From Chitinophaga pinensis (lineage in GTDB: Bacteria; Bacteroidota; Bacteroidia; Chitinophagales; Chitinophagaceae), in contig CALQKL020000134.1 in assembly GCA_943331145.2 (NCBI GenBank), positions 1-6,283 on the forward strand: a stretch of 6,283 nucleotides of DNA, read 5' to 3'. Below, piece by piece: positions 1 to 6,283 of the stretch. Position numbers and translations under genes: made by a program. How positions within the stretch are numbered: the first letter of the stretch is position 1; every line of letters starts with the position of its first letter. The notes below the pieces were generated by a model that had not been told where the DNA came from, searched no databases, and saw nothing but the letters and a program-made list of their open reading frames with translations.

Positions 1-1307
1 GAACAATCATTGTAAATGGTGGAACAACCTCAATCACTGCAATAGCAACTGGTGGAACGTCAGCTTATACATACAAATTAAATAACGGAGCATATCAAGC
101 AAGTAATGTATTTACAACAGTTGTAGCGGGAACGCACACCATTACTGTAAAAGATGCAAATGGTTGTACACAATCAGGAACAATAACAATTACTCAACCA
201 TCATCATTATTGAGCGCAACTGCAACAATAGGAACAATTGCTTGTAATGGTGGTACAACAGTAATTACAGTTTCAGCATCAGGCGGAACTGCTCCATACA
301 CTGGAACAGGATCATATACCGTATCTGCTGGAACATACACGTATAATGTAACAGATGCAAACGGAGTAATTGAAGTTGTGTCAGTATCTGTTACACAACC
401 TAATGCTTTATCAGTTTCTTTAACTGCTGGTACAATAGCAAATTCGGGAGGTACTACTTTTATTTCTGCTAATGTTTCTGGTGGCTCAGCACCATATAGT
501 TATACCCTTGACAATGGAACATATCAAACTTCAAACTTGTTTAACAATGTAGGCGCTGGCGTGCATCATATTACCATAAAAGATTCAAAAGGATGTGTGG
601 TAAATGATTCAATTAATATTGCTGCTTTTATTGTTGATAGTTTAGTTGTACATGTAACAGCAGGAACAATCAGCTGTAATGGAGGTGCTGCAATAGTGGT
701 GGTAACTGCAACTGGTGGTGTTGCTCCATATGTTGGAGTTGGTTCTTTCACAATGTCTGCAGGTGTAAATACAATTACAGTTACGGATGCATCAGGAACA
801 ACACAAACAGTAAATATTACAATAAGTCAACCATCAGCAATCAATGTGGTTGTTAATATTAGAAGCGCTCAAGTTGTTTATGGTGGAAATACATCAATTC
901 AAATTATTGCTACTGGTGGCGCAGGTAATTACAGATATAGTTTAGATGGTGGGCTTTCTCAAACTTCAAATTCTTTTAGAGGAATTGTGGCGGGTACGCA
1001 TACGGTGTCAGTGTTTGATCAAAATGGTTGTGTGAAAATGACATCGTTTATTGTTACTGAAATTGTTTCAACAGTTGGGTTGTCAATCAGTTTAATAAAC
1101 AGAACAAATGTATCATGCATCGGAGCAAAAAATGGCTCGATTACTGTTGGTGCTGCAGGTGGTAGAGCGCCATACTCATATACTTTAAATGGTATTGATT
1201 ATAACACTGATGGGAAATTTACAAATTTGGCACCTGGAACATATAGAGCTACAGTAAAAGACTCTAATGGTAATACTGCTGTATTGGGAGTTACTATTTT
1301 AGATGGC
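1..1307 (+). repeat. Six tandem SprB-type repeats, alternating long and short
   Basis: Unit boundaries read by eye from the TQPxxL-like junctions are about 1-206, 207-407, 408-641, 642-839, 840-1070 and 1071-1307. Units 1, 3, 5 and 6 are long (about 77-79 residues where complete) and contain a strand like YTLDNG followed by YQTSN. Units 2 and 4 are short (66-67 residues), with GTGSYTVSAG in place of that segment. Equivalent positions recur every 143-145 residues (about 430 bases), so the first five units form a two-domain super-repeat. Units near the 5' edge are closer to the consensus than units 5 and 6 at the 3' end. Confidence 0.85.
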
Positions 1308-1574
1308 AAGAAAAGATGTGGGACAATTTCAAACAATTTAAGTGTTAATGTTTATCCTAATCCTTCTGTATCAACTTTCAAAGTGGATATATCTTCAGAA
1401 GAAGTTGGAGAAGTTACTTTACAAGTTTTTGATGTTCTTGGAAAAATAGTATATCAGGAAAAAGGCCAATCAGATAAATTATACAATTTCGGATTGAATT
1501 TCAAGCCAGGTTTTTATGTGGTAAAAGTAATTCAAGCAAATAAATGCGTTACTTCAAAAATCATTAAGCAATAA
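1..1574 (+). CDS. SprB-repeat surface protein with T9SS sorting domain (5' end missing)
   Basis: This is the C-terminal part of a large secreted protein, probably a cell-surface adhesin related to the SprB gliding adhesin. The frame is open to the left edge (first full codon at 3), so the start lies outside the window; 523 residues are visible. A TTG at 210 lies inside a repeat and is not a start. Residues 1-435 hold six Gly/Thr/Ser-rich SprB-type beta-domains with recurring GG-x-APY and TITVKDxNG motifs. A short linker (KKRCGTISNN) follows. The last ~78 residues are a type A T9SS C-terminal domain, with the hallmark VYPNPS near residue 450, a PGFYVVKV strand and the basic end KIIKQ. Known of the family: such proteins cross the outer membrane through T9SS and are cleaved and attached by PorU. 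Role in adhesion or gliding is inferred; the ligand is unknown. Transcription probably ends at the hairpin 15 bases downstream. Confidence 0.93.
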   Translation, partial: TIIVNGGTTSITAIATGGTSAYTYKLNNGAYQASNVFTTVVAGTHTITVKDANGCTQSGTITITQPSSLLSATATIGTIACNGGTTVITVSASGGTAPYTGTGSYTVSAGTYTYNVTDANGVIEVVSVSVTQPNALSVSLTAGTIANSGGTTFISANVSGGSAPYSYTLDNGTYQTSNLFNNVGAGVHHITIKDSKGCVVNDSINIAAFIVDSLVVHVTAGTISCNGGAAIVVVTATGGVAPYVGVGSFTMSAGVNTITVTDASGTTQTVNITISQPSAINVVVNIRSAQVVYGGNTSIQIIATGGAGNYRYSLDGGLSQTSNSFRGIVAGTHTVSVFDQNGCVKMTSFIVTEIVSTVGLSISLINRTNVSCIGAKNGSITVGAAGGRAPYSYTLNGIDYNTDGKFTNLAPGTYRATVKDSNGNTAVLGVTILDGKKRCGTISNNLSVNVYPNPSVSTFKVDISSEEVGEVTLQVFDVLGKIVYQEKGQSDKLYNFGLNFKPGFYVVKVIQANKCVTSKIIKQ

Positions 1575-1588
1575 AAATAAAAAATACA

Positions 1589-1628
1589 ACATAAAAAAAC
1601 GTCGGCTAAAACCGGCGTTTTTTTATGT
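1589..1628 (+). terminator. Intrinsic terminator after the SprB-repeat gene
   Basis: The left arm 1589-1605 pairs with the right arm 1612-1628 over 17 positions, with a single T-G wobble (1602/1615). The loop is CTAAAA at 1606-1611. The GC-rich core at the top of the stem (CGTCGG / CCGGCG) is followed by seven T residues (1618-1624) and flanked by seven A residues on the left (1593-1599), so it could also terminate leftward transcription. It starts 14 bases after the TAA of the repeat protein and separates that gene from the epimerase. Confidence 0.88.
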
Positions 1629-1707
1629 AAAAATATGTTAGCGTTTTAAATAGAGGATTCAATAATTTTGACTTTTAAATTTTACATTTCGACATAAATA
1701 TTCACAA

Positions 1708-2724
1708 GTGAAAATTCAACATAAAACAATTTCTTTATCATTTAAGCATCCGTTTGTTATTTCAAAAGCTTCTAAAACACATCAACCCATTTTTTTAATT
1801 GAGTTGGATCATTTTGGAATTAAAGGTTATGGAGAAGCGCCTGCAATTTCCTATTATAATATTTCAACCGATAAAATGGCGGAGGATTTAGAAAGAAAAA
1901 AAAAGTTTATTGAGAAATTTGCATTTTCAGACCCTGAAAGATTTTGGCATTTTTTGCATCATCTTTTTCCTGATAATTCATTTTTAGTTGCAGCTTTAGA
2001 TATGGCAGGGTGGGATATTTATGGAAAATTAAAACGAAAACAATTGCATCAATTGTGGAATTTGAATTCATCATTAGCACCTGCTACAGATTATACCATT
2101 GGCATTGATTCAATTGATATGATGATTCAGAAAATGAAAGAAACGCCTTGGCCTATTTATAAAATTAAAGTAGGTTTTGAAAATGATATTGAAACAATTG
2201 CTGAACTTAGAAAACATACCAATGCAGTGTTTCGAGTTGATGCAAACGAGGCTTGGGATGTAGAAACTGCGCTCAAAAAAATAGCGTTACTTAAAGATTT
2301 AAATGTAGAATTTGTAGAGCAACCACTTAAAAAAAACGATTGGGAAGGTATGAAAATTTTGTTTGAAAAATCAGATTTGCCCTTATTTGCTGATGAGTCT
2401 TGTGTGCAGGAATCTGATTTAGAAAAATGTAACAATTTCTTTCATGGTATTAATATAAAACTTACAAAATGCAGTGGCATTACTCCAGCTAGAAGAATGA
2501 TTGAAAAAGCAAAACAGTACAATTTAAAAACAATGCTTGGTTGTATGAATGAAACATCTATTGGATCGGCAGCCATTGCTCAATTGGCACCAATGGTTGA
2601 TTTTGTAGATATGGATGGAACTTTATTGCAAAATGAAAAGTTCGGAGAAGGTGTGGGCTTCGATTTTGGCAATGTAATTTATAATGATTTGCCAGGACTA
2701 GGTGTTAAAGTAGAACCTTTTTAA
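1708..2724 (+). CDS. Dipeptide epimerase (L-Ala-D/L-Glu type), enolase superfamily
   Basis: A cytoplasmic enzyme of 338 residues in the muconate-lactonizing subgroup of the enolase superfamily. The likely reaction is epimerization of L-Ala-D-Glu to L-Ala-L-Glu during reuse of murein peptides. An N-terminal capping domain (about 1-110) ends in GYGEA. The barrel follows, with the catalytic KIK motif (K152, K154), the metal ligands D178 (VDAN), E204 (VEQP) and D229 (ADES), and a second catalytic lysine K251 in NIKLTK. GCMNETSIG (278-286) and DMD (301-303) are typical of dipeptide epimerases; in B. subtilis the matching aspartates bind the dipeptide amino group. Length fits the family. The start is GTG: no ATG lies between the upstream in-frame stop at 1669 and this codon, and the family N-terminus begins here. 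No Shine-Dalgarno sequence is seen. Exact dipeptide specificity cannot be read from sequence, and no peptidase or permease gene is adjacent. Confidence 0.92.
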   Translation: MKIQHKTISLSFKHPFVISKASKTHQPIFLIELDHFGIKGYGEAPAISYYNISTDKMAEDLERKKKFIEKFAFSDPERFWHFLHHLFPDNSFLVAALDMAGWDIYGKLKRKQLHQLWNLNSSLAPATDYTIGIDSIDMMIQKMKETPWPIYKIKVGFENDIETIAELRKHTNAVFRVDANEAWDVETALKKIALLKDLNVEFVEQPLKKNDWEGMKILFEKSDLPLFADESCVQESDLEKCNNFFHGINIKLTKCSGITPARRMIEKAKQYNLKTMLGCMNETSIGSAAIAQLAPMVDFVDMDGTLLQNEKFGEGVGFDFGNVIYNDLPGLGVKVEPF

Positions 2725-2771
2725 ATGGCATCTATCATAAAATCTCCTCTTCACCATTGATTAAAAAACTA

Positions 2772-2779
2772 TACTTTTG
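2772..2779 (+). promoter_or_regulatory. Bacteroidota -7 promoter element (TAnnTTTG) for prfB
   Basis: TACTTTTG is an exact match to the Bacteroidota sigma-factor -7 consensus TAnnTTTG, followed by the commonly seen GCACC-like context. No TTG lies at the usual 17-23 base distance upstream; the nearest (2757-2759) is only 12 bases away. The element ends five bases before the prfB ATG at 2785, so the predicted transcript would begin at or very near the start codon. Confidence 0.6.
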
Positions 2780-2784
2780 CACCT

Positions 2785-3871
2785 ATGACAATTGAACATT
2801 TAAAGGTTATGAGAGACCGTGTTTTGGTTTTGAGGAGGTTTCTTTGACTACGATAACCGAATAGCAAAAATTACAAACGATAAGCAGCTTTCCCTTTCTC
2901 CTGGATTTTGGGATGATAATGTGCGCGCAACATCGATTCTTAAAGACATAAAAAATAATGAGTATTGGTCTGATATGTACTTGCGTGTTGCTAGTGCTGT
3001 AGAAGATTTTGCCGTGTTATTTGATTTTTGGAAGGAAAGTGAAGCAACCGAGGATGAAGTTAAAGAAGCTTTTTCCAAAGCCAATGCTGAAATCGAAGAA
3101 GCAGAATTTAAAAGCACTTTAAATGACCCTGCGGATGCTTTGCCTGCAGTGCTACAAATTAATTCTGGTGCTGGAGGAACGGAAAGTCAAGATTGGGCTG
3201 AAATGCTTGCCCGTATGTATAGAATGTATGGCGAAAAACAAGGATGGTCTGTTTCCGAATTGGATTGGCAATGGGGCGATGGGGCAGGTATAAAAACCTG
3301 TACTTTTCAATTTGATGGCGCATTTTCCTATGGATTTTTAAAAGCGGAAAGCGGTGTCCATCGTTTGGTTAGAATTTCTCCATTTGACAGCAATGCTAGA
3401 AGACATACTTCATTTGCCAGTGTTTATGTTTATCCCTTGATTGACGATACCATTGAAATTGAAGTTAATCCAGCTGATGTAGAATGGGCATTTTTTAGAA
3501 GTGGAGGTAGTGGGGGACAAAACGTAAATAAGGTTGAAACCGCGGTGCGTTTAACACACAAACCAAGTGGAATCATTGTTGAATGTCAACAAGCACGTAC
3601 CCAAGGAGAAAATAGAGAAAAAGCAATGGCGATGTTGAAAAGTAGATTATATGAAGAAGAAATGAGAAAACGCCAAGAATTAATTGATTCTAAAAATGCG
3701 TCAAAGAAAAAAATAGAGTGGGGCTCTCAAATTCGATCTTATGTTTTCCATCCATATAAAATGATTAAAGATCACCGTACCGATTTCGAAGTAGGCAACG
3801 TAGGGCCTGTAATGGATGGGGAAATAGATGGTTTTATTAAAGCGTTTTTAATGAGTGAGAAAGAAGATTAA
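2785..3871 (+). CDS. prfB: Peptide chain release factor 2 (RF2), with programmed +1 frameshift
   Basis: RF2 recognises UGA and UAA stop codons and triggers peptide release on the ribosome. The gene is read in two frames: codons 1-20 (2785-2844) end at an in-frame TGA (2845-2847), and a +1 slip resumes at GAC 2846 to give 361 residues (E. coli RF2 has 365). The joined N-terminus MTIEHLK...RRFLDYDNRIA and the SPGFWDD stretch match the RF2 family, so the fusion is functional and not a mutation. A tripeptide anticodon SPF lies at 198-200 and the catalytic GGQ at 243-245, spaced 45 apart as in E. coli. The residue matching E. coli position 246 is Ser. The C-terminal WGSQIRSYV motif is present. Regulation is expected through the frameshift: low RF2 lets the ribosome pause at UGA and shift. 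The GTG at 2921 opens the longest continuous frame but would drop 45 conserved residues. The start at 2785 fits the family N-terminus; Met9 (2809) is the alternative. Confidence 0.97.
2833..2848 (+). promoter_or_regulatory. prfB +1 frameshift (recoding) site
   Basis: AGGAGG (2833-2838), a three-base spacer TTT, then CTT TGA C (2842-2848). This has the same order and spacing as the E. coli prfB site (AGGGGG, three bases, CTT TGA C). The internal Shine-Dalgarno-like hexamer pairs with 16S rRNA and promotes slippage of the CTT-reading tRNA onto TTT, skipping T2845. The first codons of the new frame are GAC TAC GAT. Confidence 0.96.
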
Positions 3872-3940
3872 TTCTTTAATTTTGGTTTGGATAAATTTAG
3901 AATTTTACAATTTTTATAAATAAAATTAAAACCTATCATT

Positions 3941-5575
3941 ATGCAATTTGGCGATTTTTATTACCCGTCACCAGTTAATGAACCTGTATTTAATTATGCA
4001 CCAGGATGCGCTGAAAGATTAGCTTTGAAAAATGCATTAAAATCAATGAAGTCAGAAAAGATTGATGTGCCTATGTACATTGGTTCTGAAGAAATACGTA
4101 CTGGAAATAAAGTTGAGATGCGTCCACCGCATGAACACAAACATATTTTAGGGCACTTTCATACTGGTAATGCAAGTCATGTTACAAAAGCCATCAATGC
4201 TGCATTAAAAGCAAAAGATAAATGGGCTGCAATGAGTTGGGAAAATAGAGCCAATATATTTTTAAAAGCAGCCGATTTATTGGCAACGAAATATCGCCCT
4301 TTTATTAATGCTGCGACAATGCTTGGTCAAAGTAAAAATGTTATACAAGCTGAATTGGATTCGGCTTGCGAGTTGATAGATTTTTTAAGATTCAACGTGC
4401 ATTTTTTAAGTGACATTTATCGTCAACAACCCATTAGTGGAGTAGGGATGAACAATCGTGTGGAATACCGTCCTTTAGAAGGATTCGTATTTGCATTGAC
4501 GCCATTTAATTTTACTGCAATTGGTGGCAATTTGCCAACTAGTGCTGCAATGTGTGGCAATGTGGTGATTTGGAAATGTGCCAATACGCAAGTATACAGT
4601 GCGCAATTATTTATGCGTATTTTAAAAGAAGCTGGTTTGCCTGATGGTGTGATTAATTTGGTATTTATTGATGGGCCAACCATTGGAAATGTCGTATTTA
4701 ATCACCCTGATTTTGCAGGTATTCATTTTACCGGAAGTACAGGTGTTTTTAATAAGATGTGGGAAACGATTGGTGCAAATATGAACAAGTATAAATCTTA
4801 TCCAAGAATCGTTGGTGAAACGGGAGGAAAGGATTTTGTTATTGCCCACAAATCTGCAGATGTTGATGTTGTTGTAACCGCATTGGCACGTGGCGCATTT
4901 GAGTATCAAGGACAAAAATGTTCGGCAGCATCAAGGGCATATATTCCTTCAAACCTTGCGGCATCTATAAAAAAGAAACTTGTTGAAACCGTTAAGATGA
5001 TGAAAATGGGAACTGTAGAAGATTTTACAAATTTTATTAATGCCGTAATTGACGAAAAAAGTTTTGATAAATTGGAAGGGTATATCAAACAAGCTAAGAA
5101 GAGAGGAGGTGTTACAAAAATATGGGTTGGTGGTAATTGTGATAAATCTCAAGGATATTTTATTGAGCCAACAATCATTGAAACTACGGATCCAAAGTAT
5201 ATAACTATGAGTGAAGAGTTATTTGGACCAGTATTGACCATCTATGTATACGATGAAAATAAATATGAAGAAACTTTGAAATTGGTTGATTCAACATCTG
5301 CGTATGCTTTAACTGGAGCTGTAATTTCAAAAGATAGATATGCGGTAGAATTGGCAACCAATAAATTAAGAAACAGTGCAGGTAATTTTTACATTAATGA
5401 TAAACCAACAGGAGCAGTTGTAGGCCAACAGCCATTTGGTGGAGCAAGAGCAAGTGGCACAAATGATAAAGCGGGTTCTCCTTTAAATCTGTATCGTTGG
5501 CTAAGTGCAAGAACGATTAAAGAAACGTTCAATCCACCTACAAATCATACGTATCCTTTTATGTTAGAAAAATAA
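3941..5575 (+). CDS. pruA: L-glutamate gamma-semialdehyde (1-pyrroline-5-carboxylate) dehydrogenase
   Basis: An NAD-dependent aldehyde dehydrogenase of 544 residues that oxidises glutamate semialdehyde (in equilibrium with P5C) to glutamate, the second step of proline breakdown. It is the stand-alone long form, similar in length to the eukaryotic ALDH4A1 type, and not the bifunctional PutA. The N-terminus NEPVFNYAPGCAERLALKNAL (residues 13-33) is typical of this subgroup. Catalytic features are N190 in TPFN, K212 in IWKCAN, the cofactor loop GSTG (265-268), the general base E293 in GETGGKD, the nucleophile C327 in GQKCSAASR, and EELFGPV (425-431). The C-terminal PFGGARASGTNDKAG anchor is intact. 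The start ATG follows an A-rich leader without a Shine-Dalgarno sequence, 69 bases after prfB. The gene ends in tandem stops TAATAA (5573-5578). No proline dehydrogenase is in the window, so its partner must be encoded elsewhere. Confidence 0.95.
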   Translation: MQFGDFYYPSPVNEPVFNYAPGCAERLALKNALKSMKSEKIDVPMYIGSEEIRTGNKVEMRPPHEHKHILGHFHTGNASHVTKAINAALKAKDKWAAMSWENRANIFLKAADLLATKYRPFINAATMLGQSKNVIQAELDSACELIDFLRFNVHFLSDIYRQQPISGVGMNNRVEYRPLEGFVFALTPFNFTAIGGNLPTSAAMCGNVVIWKCANTQVYSAQLFMRILKEAGLPDGVINLVFIDGPTIGNVVFNHPDFAGIHFTGSTGVFNKMWETIGANMNKYKSYPRIVGETGGKDFVIAHKSADVDVVVTALARGAFEYQGQKCSAASRAYIPSNLAASIKKKLVETVKMMKMGTVEDFTNFINAVIDEKSFDKLEGYIKQAKKRGGVTKIWVGGNCDKSQGYFIEPTIIETTDPKYITMSEELFGPVLTIYVYDENKYEETLKLVDSTSAYALTGAVISKDRYAVELATNKLRNSAGNFYINDKPTGAVVGQQPFGGARASGTNDKAGSPLNLYRWLSARTIKETFNPPTNHTYPFMLEK

Positions 5576-5644
5576 TAATTCAAAATTTTATAAATAAGTT
5601 TAAAAATTATTTAAAGAATTGAAATAAACTTTGAATTTGTAATG

Positions 5645-5665
5645 ATGAAATTGCATTAATTTCAT
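5645..5665 (+). promoter_or_regulatory. Inverted repeat upstream of the CBM48-HhH gene
   Basis: ATGAAATT (5645-5652) and AATTTCAT (5658-5665) form a perfect 8-base dyad around the loop GCATT, ending 13 bases before the ATG at 5679. It is not followed by a T-run, so it does not look like a terminator. It could be an operator or a 5' leader hairpin. A weak promoter-like TGAATTTG (5632-5639, one mismatch to TAnnTTTG) sits just before it. In such AT-rich sequence chance is a real alternative. Confidence 0.3.
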
Positions 5666-5678
5666 AAAAAATTTAATT

Positions 5679-6266
5679 ATGTCAGTTAAAGTGAATTTTT
5701 ATCTTAAATCGTCTCGTGTACAAAATGCAAATGGTGGTTTTTTAGTAGGAGATTTTAATCAATGGGATGTTAATAAAGGTATAGCGTTACATTTAAATGA
5801 TGATGGTTCTTTGTCTGGAACTTTAAATTTATCTCCTGGAAAGAAATATGAATATCGCTATTTACTCAGTGATGGAAGATGGGAAAATGACGACAATCCT
5901 AAAGTTTTGAAAAATGCATATGGTCAAGTTGTAGAAAATTGCATTATTGATACAAAACAAAATCTAAAAAAACAATCAAATTCCGAATTGAAATCCGGAA
6001 AAACATTAGGCAGCAAATCAGAAGACCTTACAAAAATTTTAGGCGTTACACCCAAAATTCAAACTTTGTTAAAATCTGAATCAATAACTAGTTATGTTGA
6101 ATTAGGAAGATGTACCATAAAAAAACTATTACTCATACTCGATATTGCAAATAACAAAAAGAAAATAAATTACTATACCACATGGGCTAAGCAAGCAAAA
6201 CTTGCGGCTGCAGGAAAATGGGAGGAACTAACTGACCTACAAAAGAAAATAGAATTAGATGCTTAA
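5679..6266 (+). CDS. CBM48/isoamylase early-set domain fused to a helix-hairpin-helix-like domain
   Basis: A 195-residue protein with no signal peptide or membrane segment, so probably cytoplasmic. Residues about 3-92 resemble the glycogen-binding early-set fold of branching enzymes, isoamylases and AMPK beta: FLVGDFNQWD at 21-30, YEYRYLLSDGRWENDDN at 57-73. Residues 93-114 form a Lys/Ser-rich linker. Residues about 115-160 (DLTKILGVTPKIQTLL...) resemble a helix-hairpin-helix motif, followed by TTWAKQAKLAAAGKWEEL (167-184), a tail I recognise from Bacteroidota proteins in which an HhH domain is attached to ribosomal protein L21 and to other small proteins. No catalytic domain is present. The early-set part suggests binding of an alpha-glucan or of a protein partner; the role of the fusion is unknown. 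It lies 103 bases after the P5C dehydrogenase, so it is probably transcribed separately. The stop is TAA, with a TGA directly behind it. Confidence 0.8.
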   Translation: MSVKVNFYLKSSRVQNANGGFLVGDFNQWDVNKGIALHLNDDGSLSGTLNLSPGKKYEYRYLLSDGRWENDDNPKVLKNAYGQVVENCIIDTKQNLKKQSNSELKSGKTLGSKSEDLTKILGVTPKIQTLLKSESITSYVELGRCTIKKLLLILDIANNKKKINYYTTWAKQAKLAAAGKWEELTDLQKKIELDA

Positions 6267-6283
6267 TGATATTTTTTCCCATC

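Noticed and set aside
210..212. TTG as a start codon for the repeat protein
   Set aside because: The frame is open upstream to the window edge and encodes a complete further SprB-type repeat, so this codon is internal.
566..751. Minus-strand open frame within the repeat gene, and similar ones at 2157-2435, 2848-3117, 4423-4683, 4622-4915, 4906-5088 and 4949-5152
   Set aside because: They lie opposite well-supported genes, have low-complexity or unrecognisable products, and show no promoter or family motif.
1660..1703. Promoter for the epimerase built from TTTTG (1666-1670) and TACATTTC (1683-1690)
   Set aside because: The -7 match is imperfect and the spacing of about 12 bases is too short for the Bacteroidota consensus. 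A promoter must exist somewhere after the terminator, but I cannot place it.
2744..2749. CTCCTC complementary to the GAGGAG inside the prfB frameshift site, a possible regulatory pairing
   Set aside because: It lies upstream of the predicted prfB promoter, so it would be absent from the main transcript; a six-base match is easily due to chance.
2921..2923. GTG as the start of release factor 2
   Set aside because: It would remove 45 family-conserved residues that are encoded through the frameshift from 2785.
3901..3927. AATTTTA / TAAAATT hairpin between prfB and the P5C dehydrogenase gene
   Set aside because: It consists only of A and T with a 13-base loop, and is expected by chance in such AT-rich spacer; there is no terminator-like T-run after it.
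1708..5575. A dedicated glutamate-producing operon made of the epimerase and the P5C dehydrogenase
   Set aside because: prfB with its own promoter lies between them, the gaps are 60-69 bases, and no other pathway gene is present.
5574..5611. AATAATT / AATTATT pairing after the P5C dehydrogenase as a terminator
   Set aside because: Seven AT-only pairs with a 24-base loop would not be stable, and no T-run follows.

Overview
The window is AT-rich and carries five protein-coding genes, all on the + strand. It looks like a chromosomal segment of a Bacteroidota bacterium. The evidence is a SprB-repeat surface protein with a type IX secretion (T9SS) C-terminal sorting domain, a TAnnTTTG-type promoter element, the near absence of Shine-Dalgarno sequences before start codons, and RF2 and P5C dehydrogenase sequences that read like those of Chitinophaga/Cytophaga-type relatives. 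I cannot resolve genus or family.

Layout: (1) 1-1574, the 3' end of a large secreted adhesin-like gene. It has six SprB-type beta-domains in alternating long and short forms, then a T9SS sorting tail. (2) 1589-1628, a strong hairpin terminator that isolates this gene. (3) 1708-2724, a dipeptide epimerase of the enolase superfamily (L-Ala-D/L-Glu type) with a GTG start. (4) 2785-3871, prfB (release factor 2). It is split over two frames by the classic programmed +1 frameshift at CTT TGA C (2842-2848), preceded by an internal AGGAGG. The true gene begins about 136 bases upstream of the longest uninterrupted frame. (5) 3941-5575, a 544-residue L-glutamate gamma-semialdehyde (P5C) dehydrogenase of proline catabolism. 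(6) 5679-6266, a small two-domain protein joining an N-terminal CBM48/isoamylase-type early-set domain to a C-terminal helix-hairpin-helix-like domain. An ATG overlapping its stop codon may begin another gene cut off by the window edge.

How they fit together: the genes are co-directional but separated by gaps of 60 to 133 bases, and at least one internal promoter is visible, so I see no tight operon. The epimerase (murein-peptide recycling) and the P5C dehydrogenase (proline breakdown) both feed glutamate pools, but the housekeeping prfB between them argues against a dedicated pathway cluster. No mobile element, CRISPR array, tRNA or rRNA was seen. I found no convincing new multi-gene system. 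The most notable points are the recoded prfB with a possibly leaderless start, the CBM48-HhH fusion, and the disciplined cysteine pattern across the alternating adhesin repeats.
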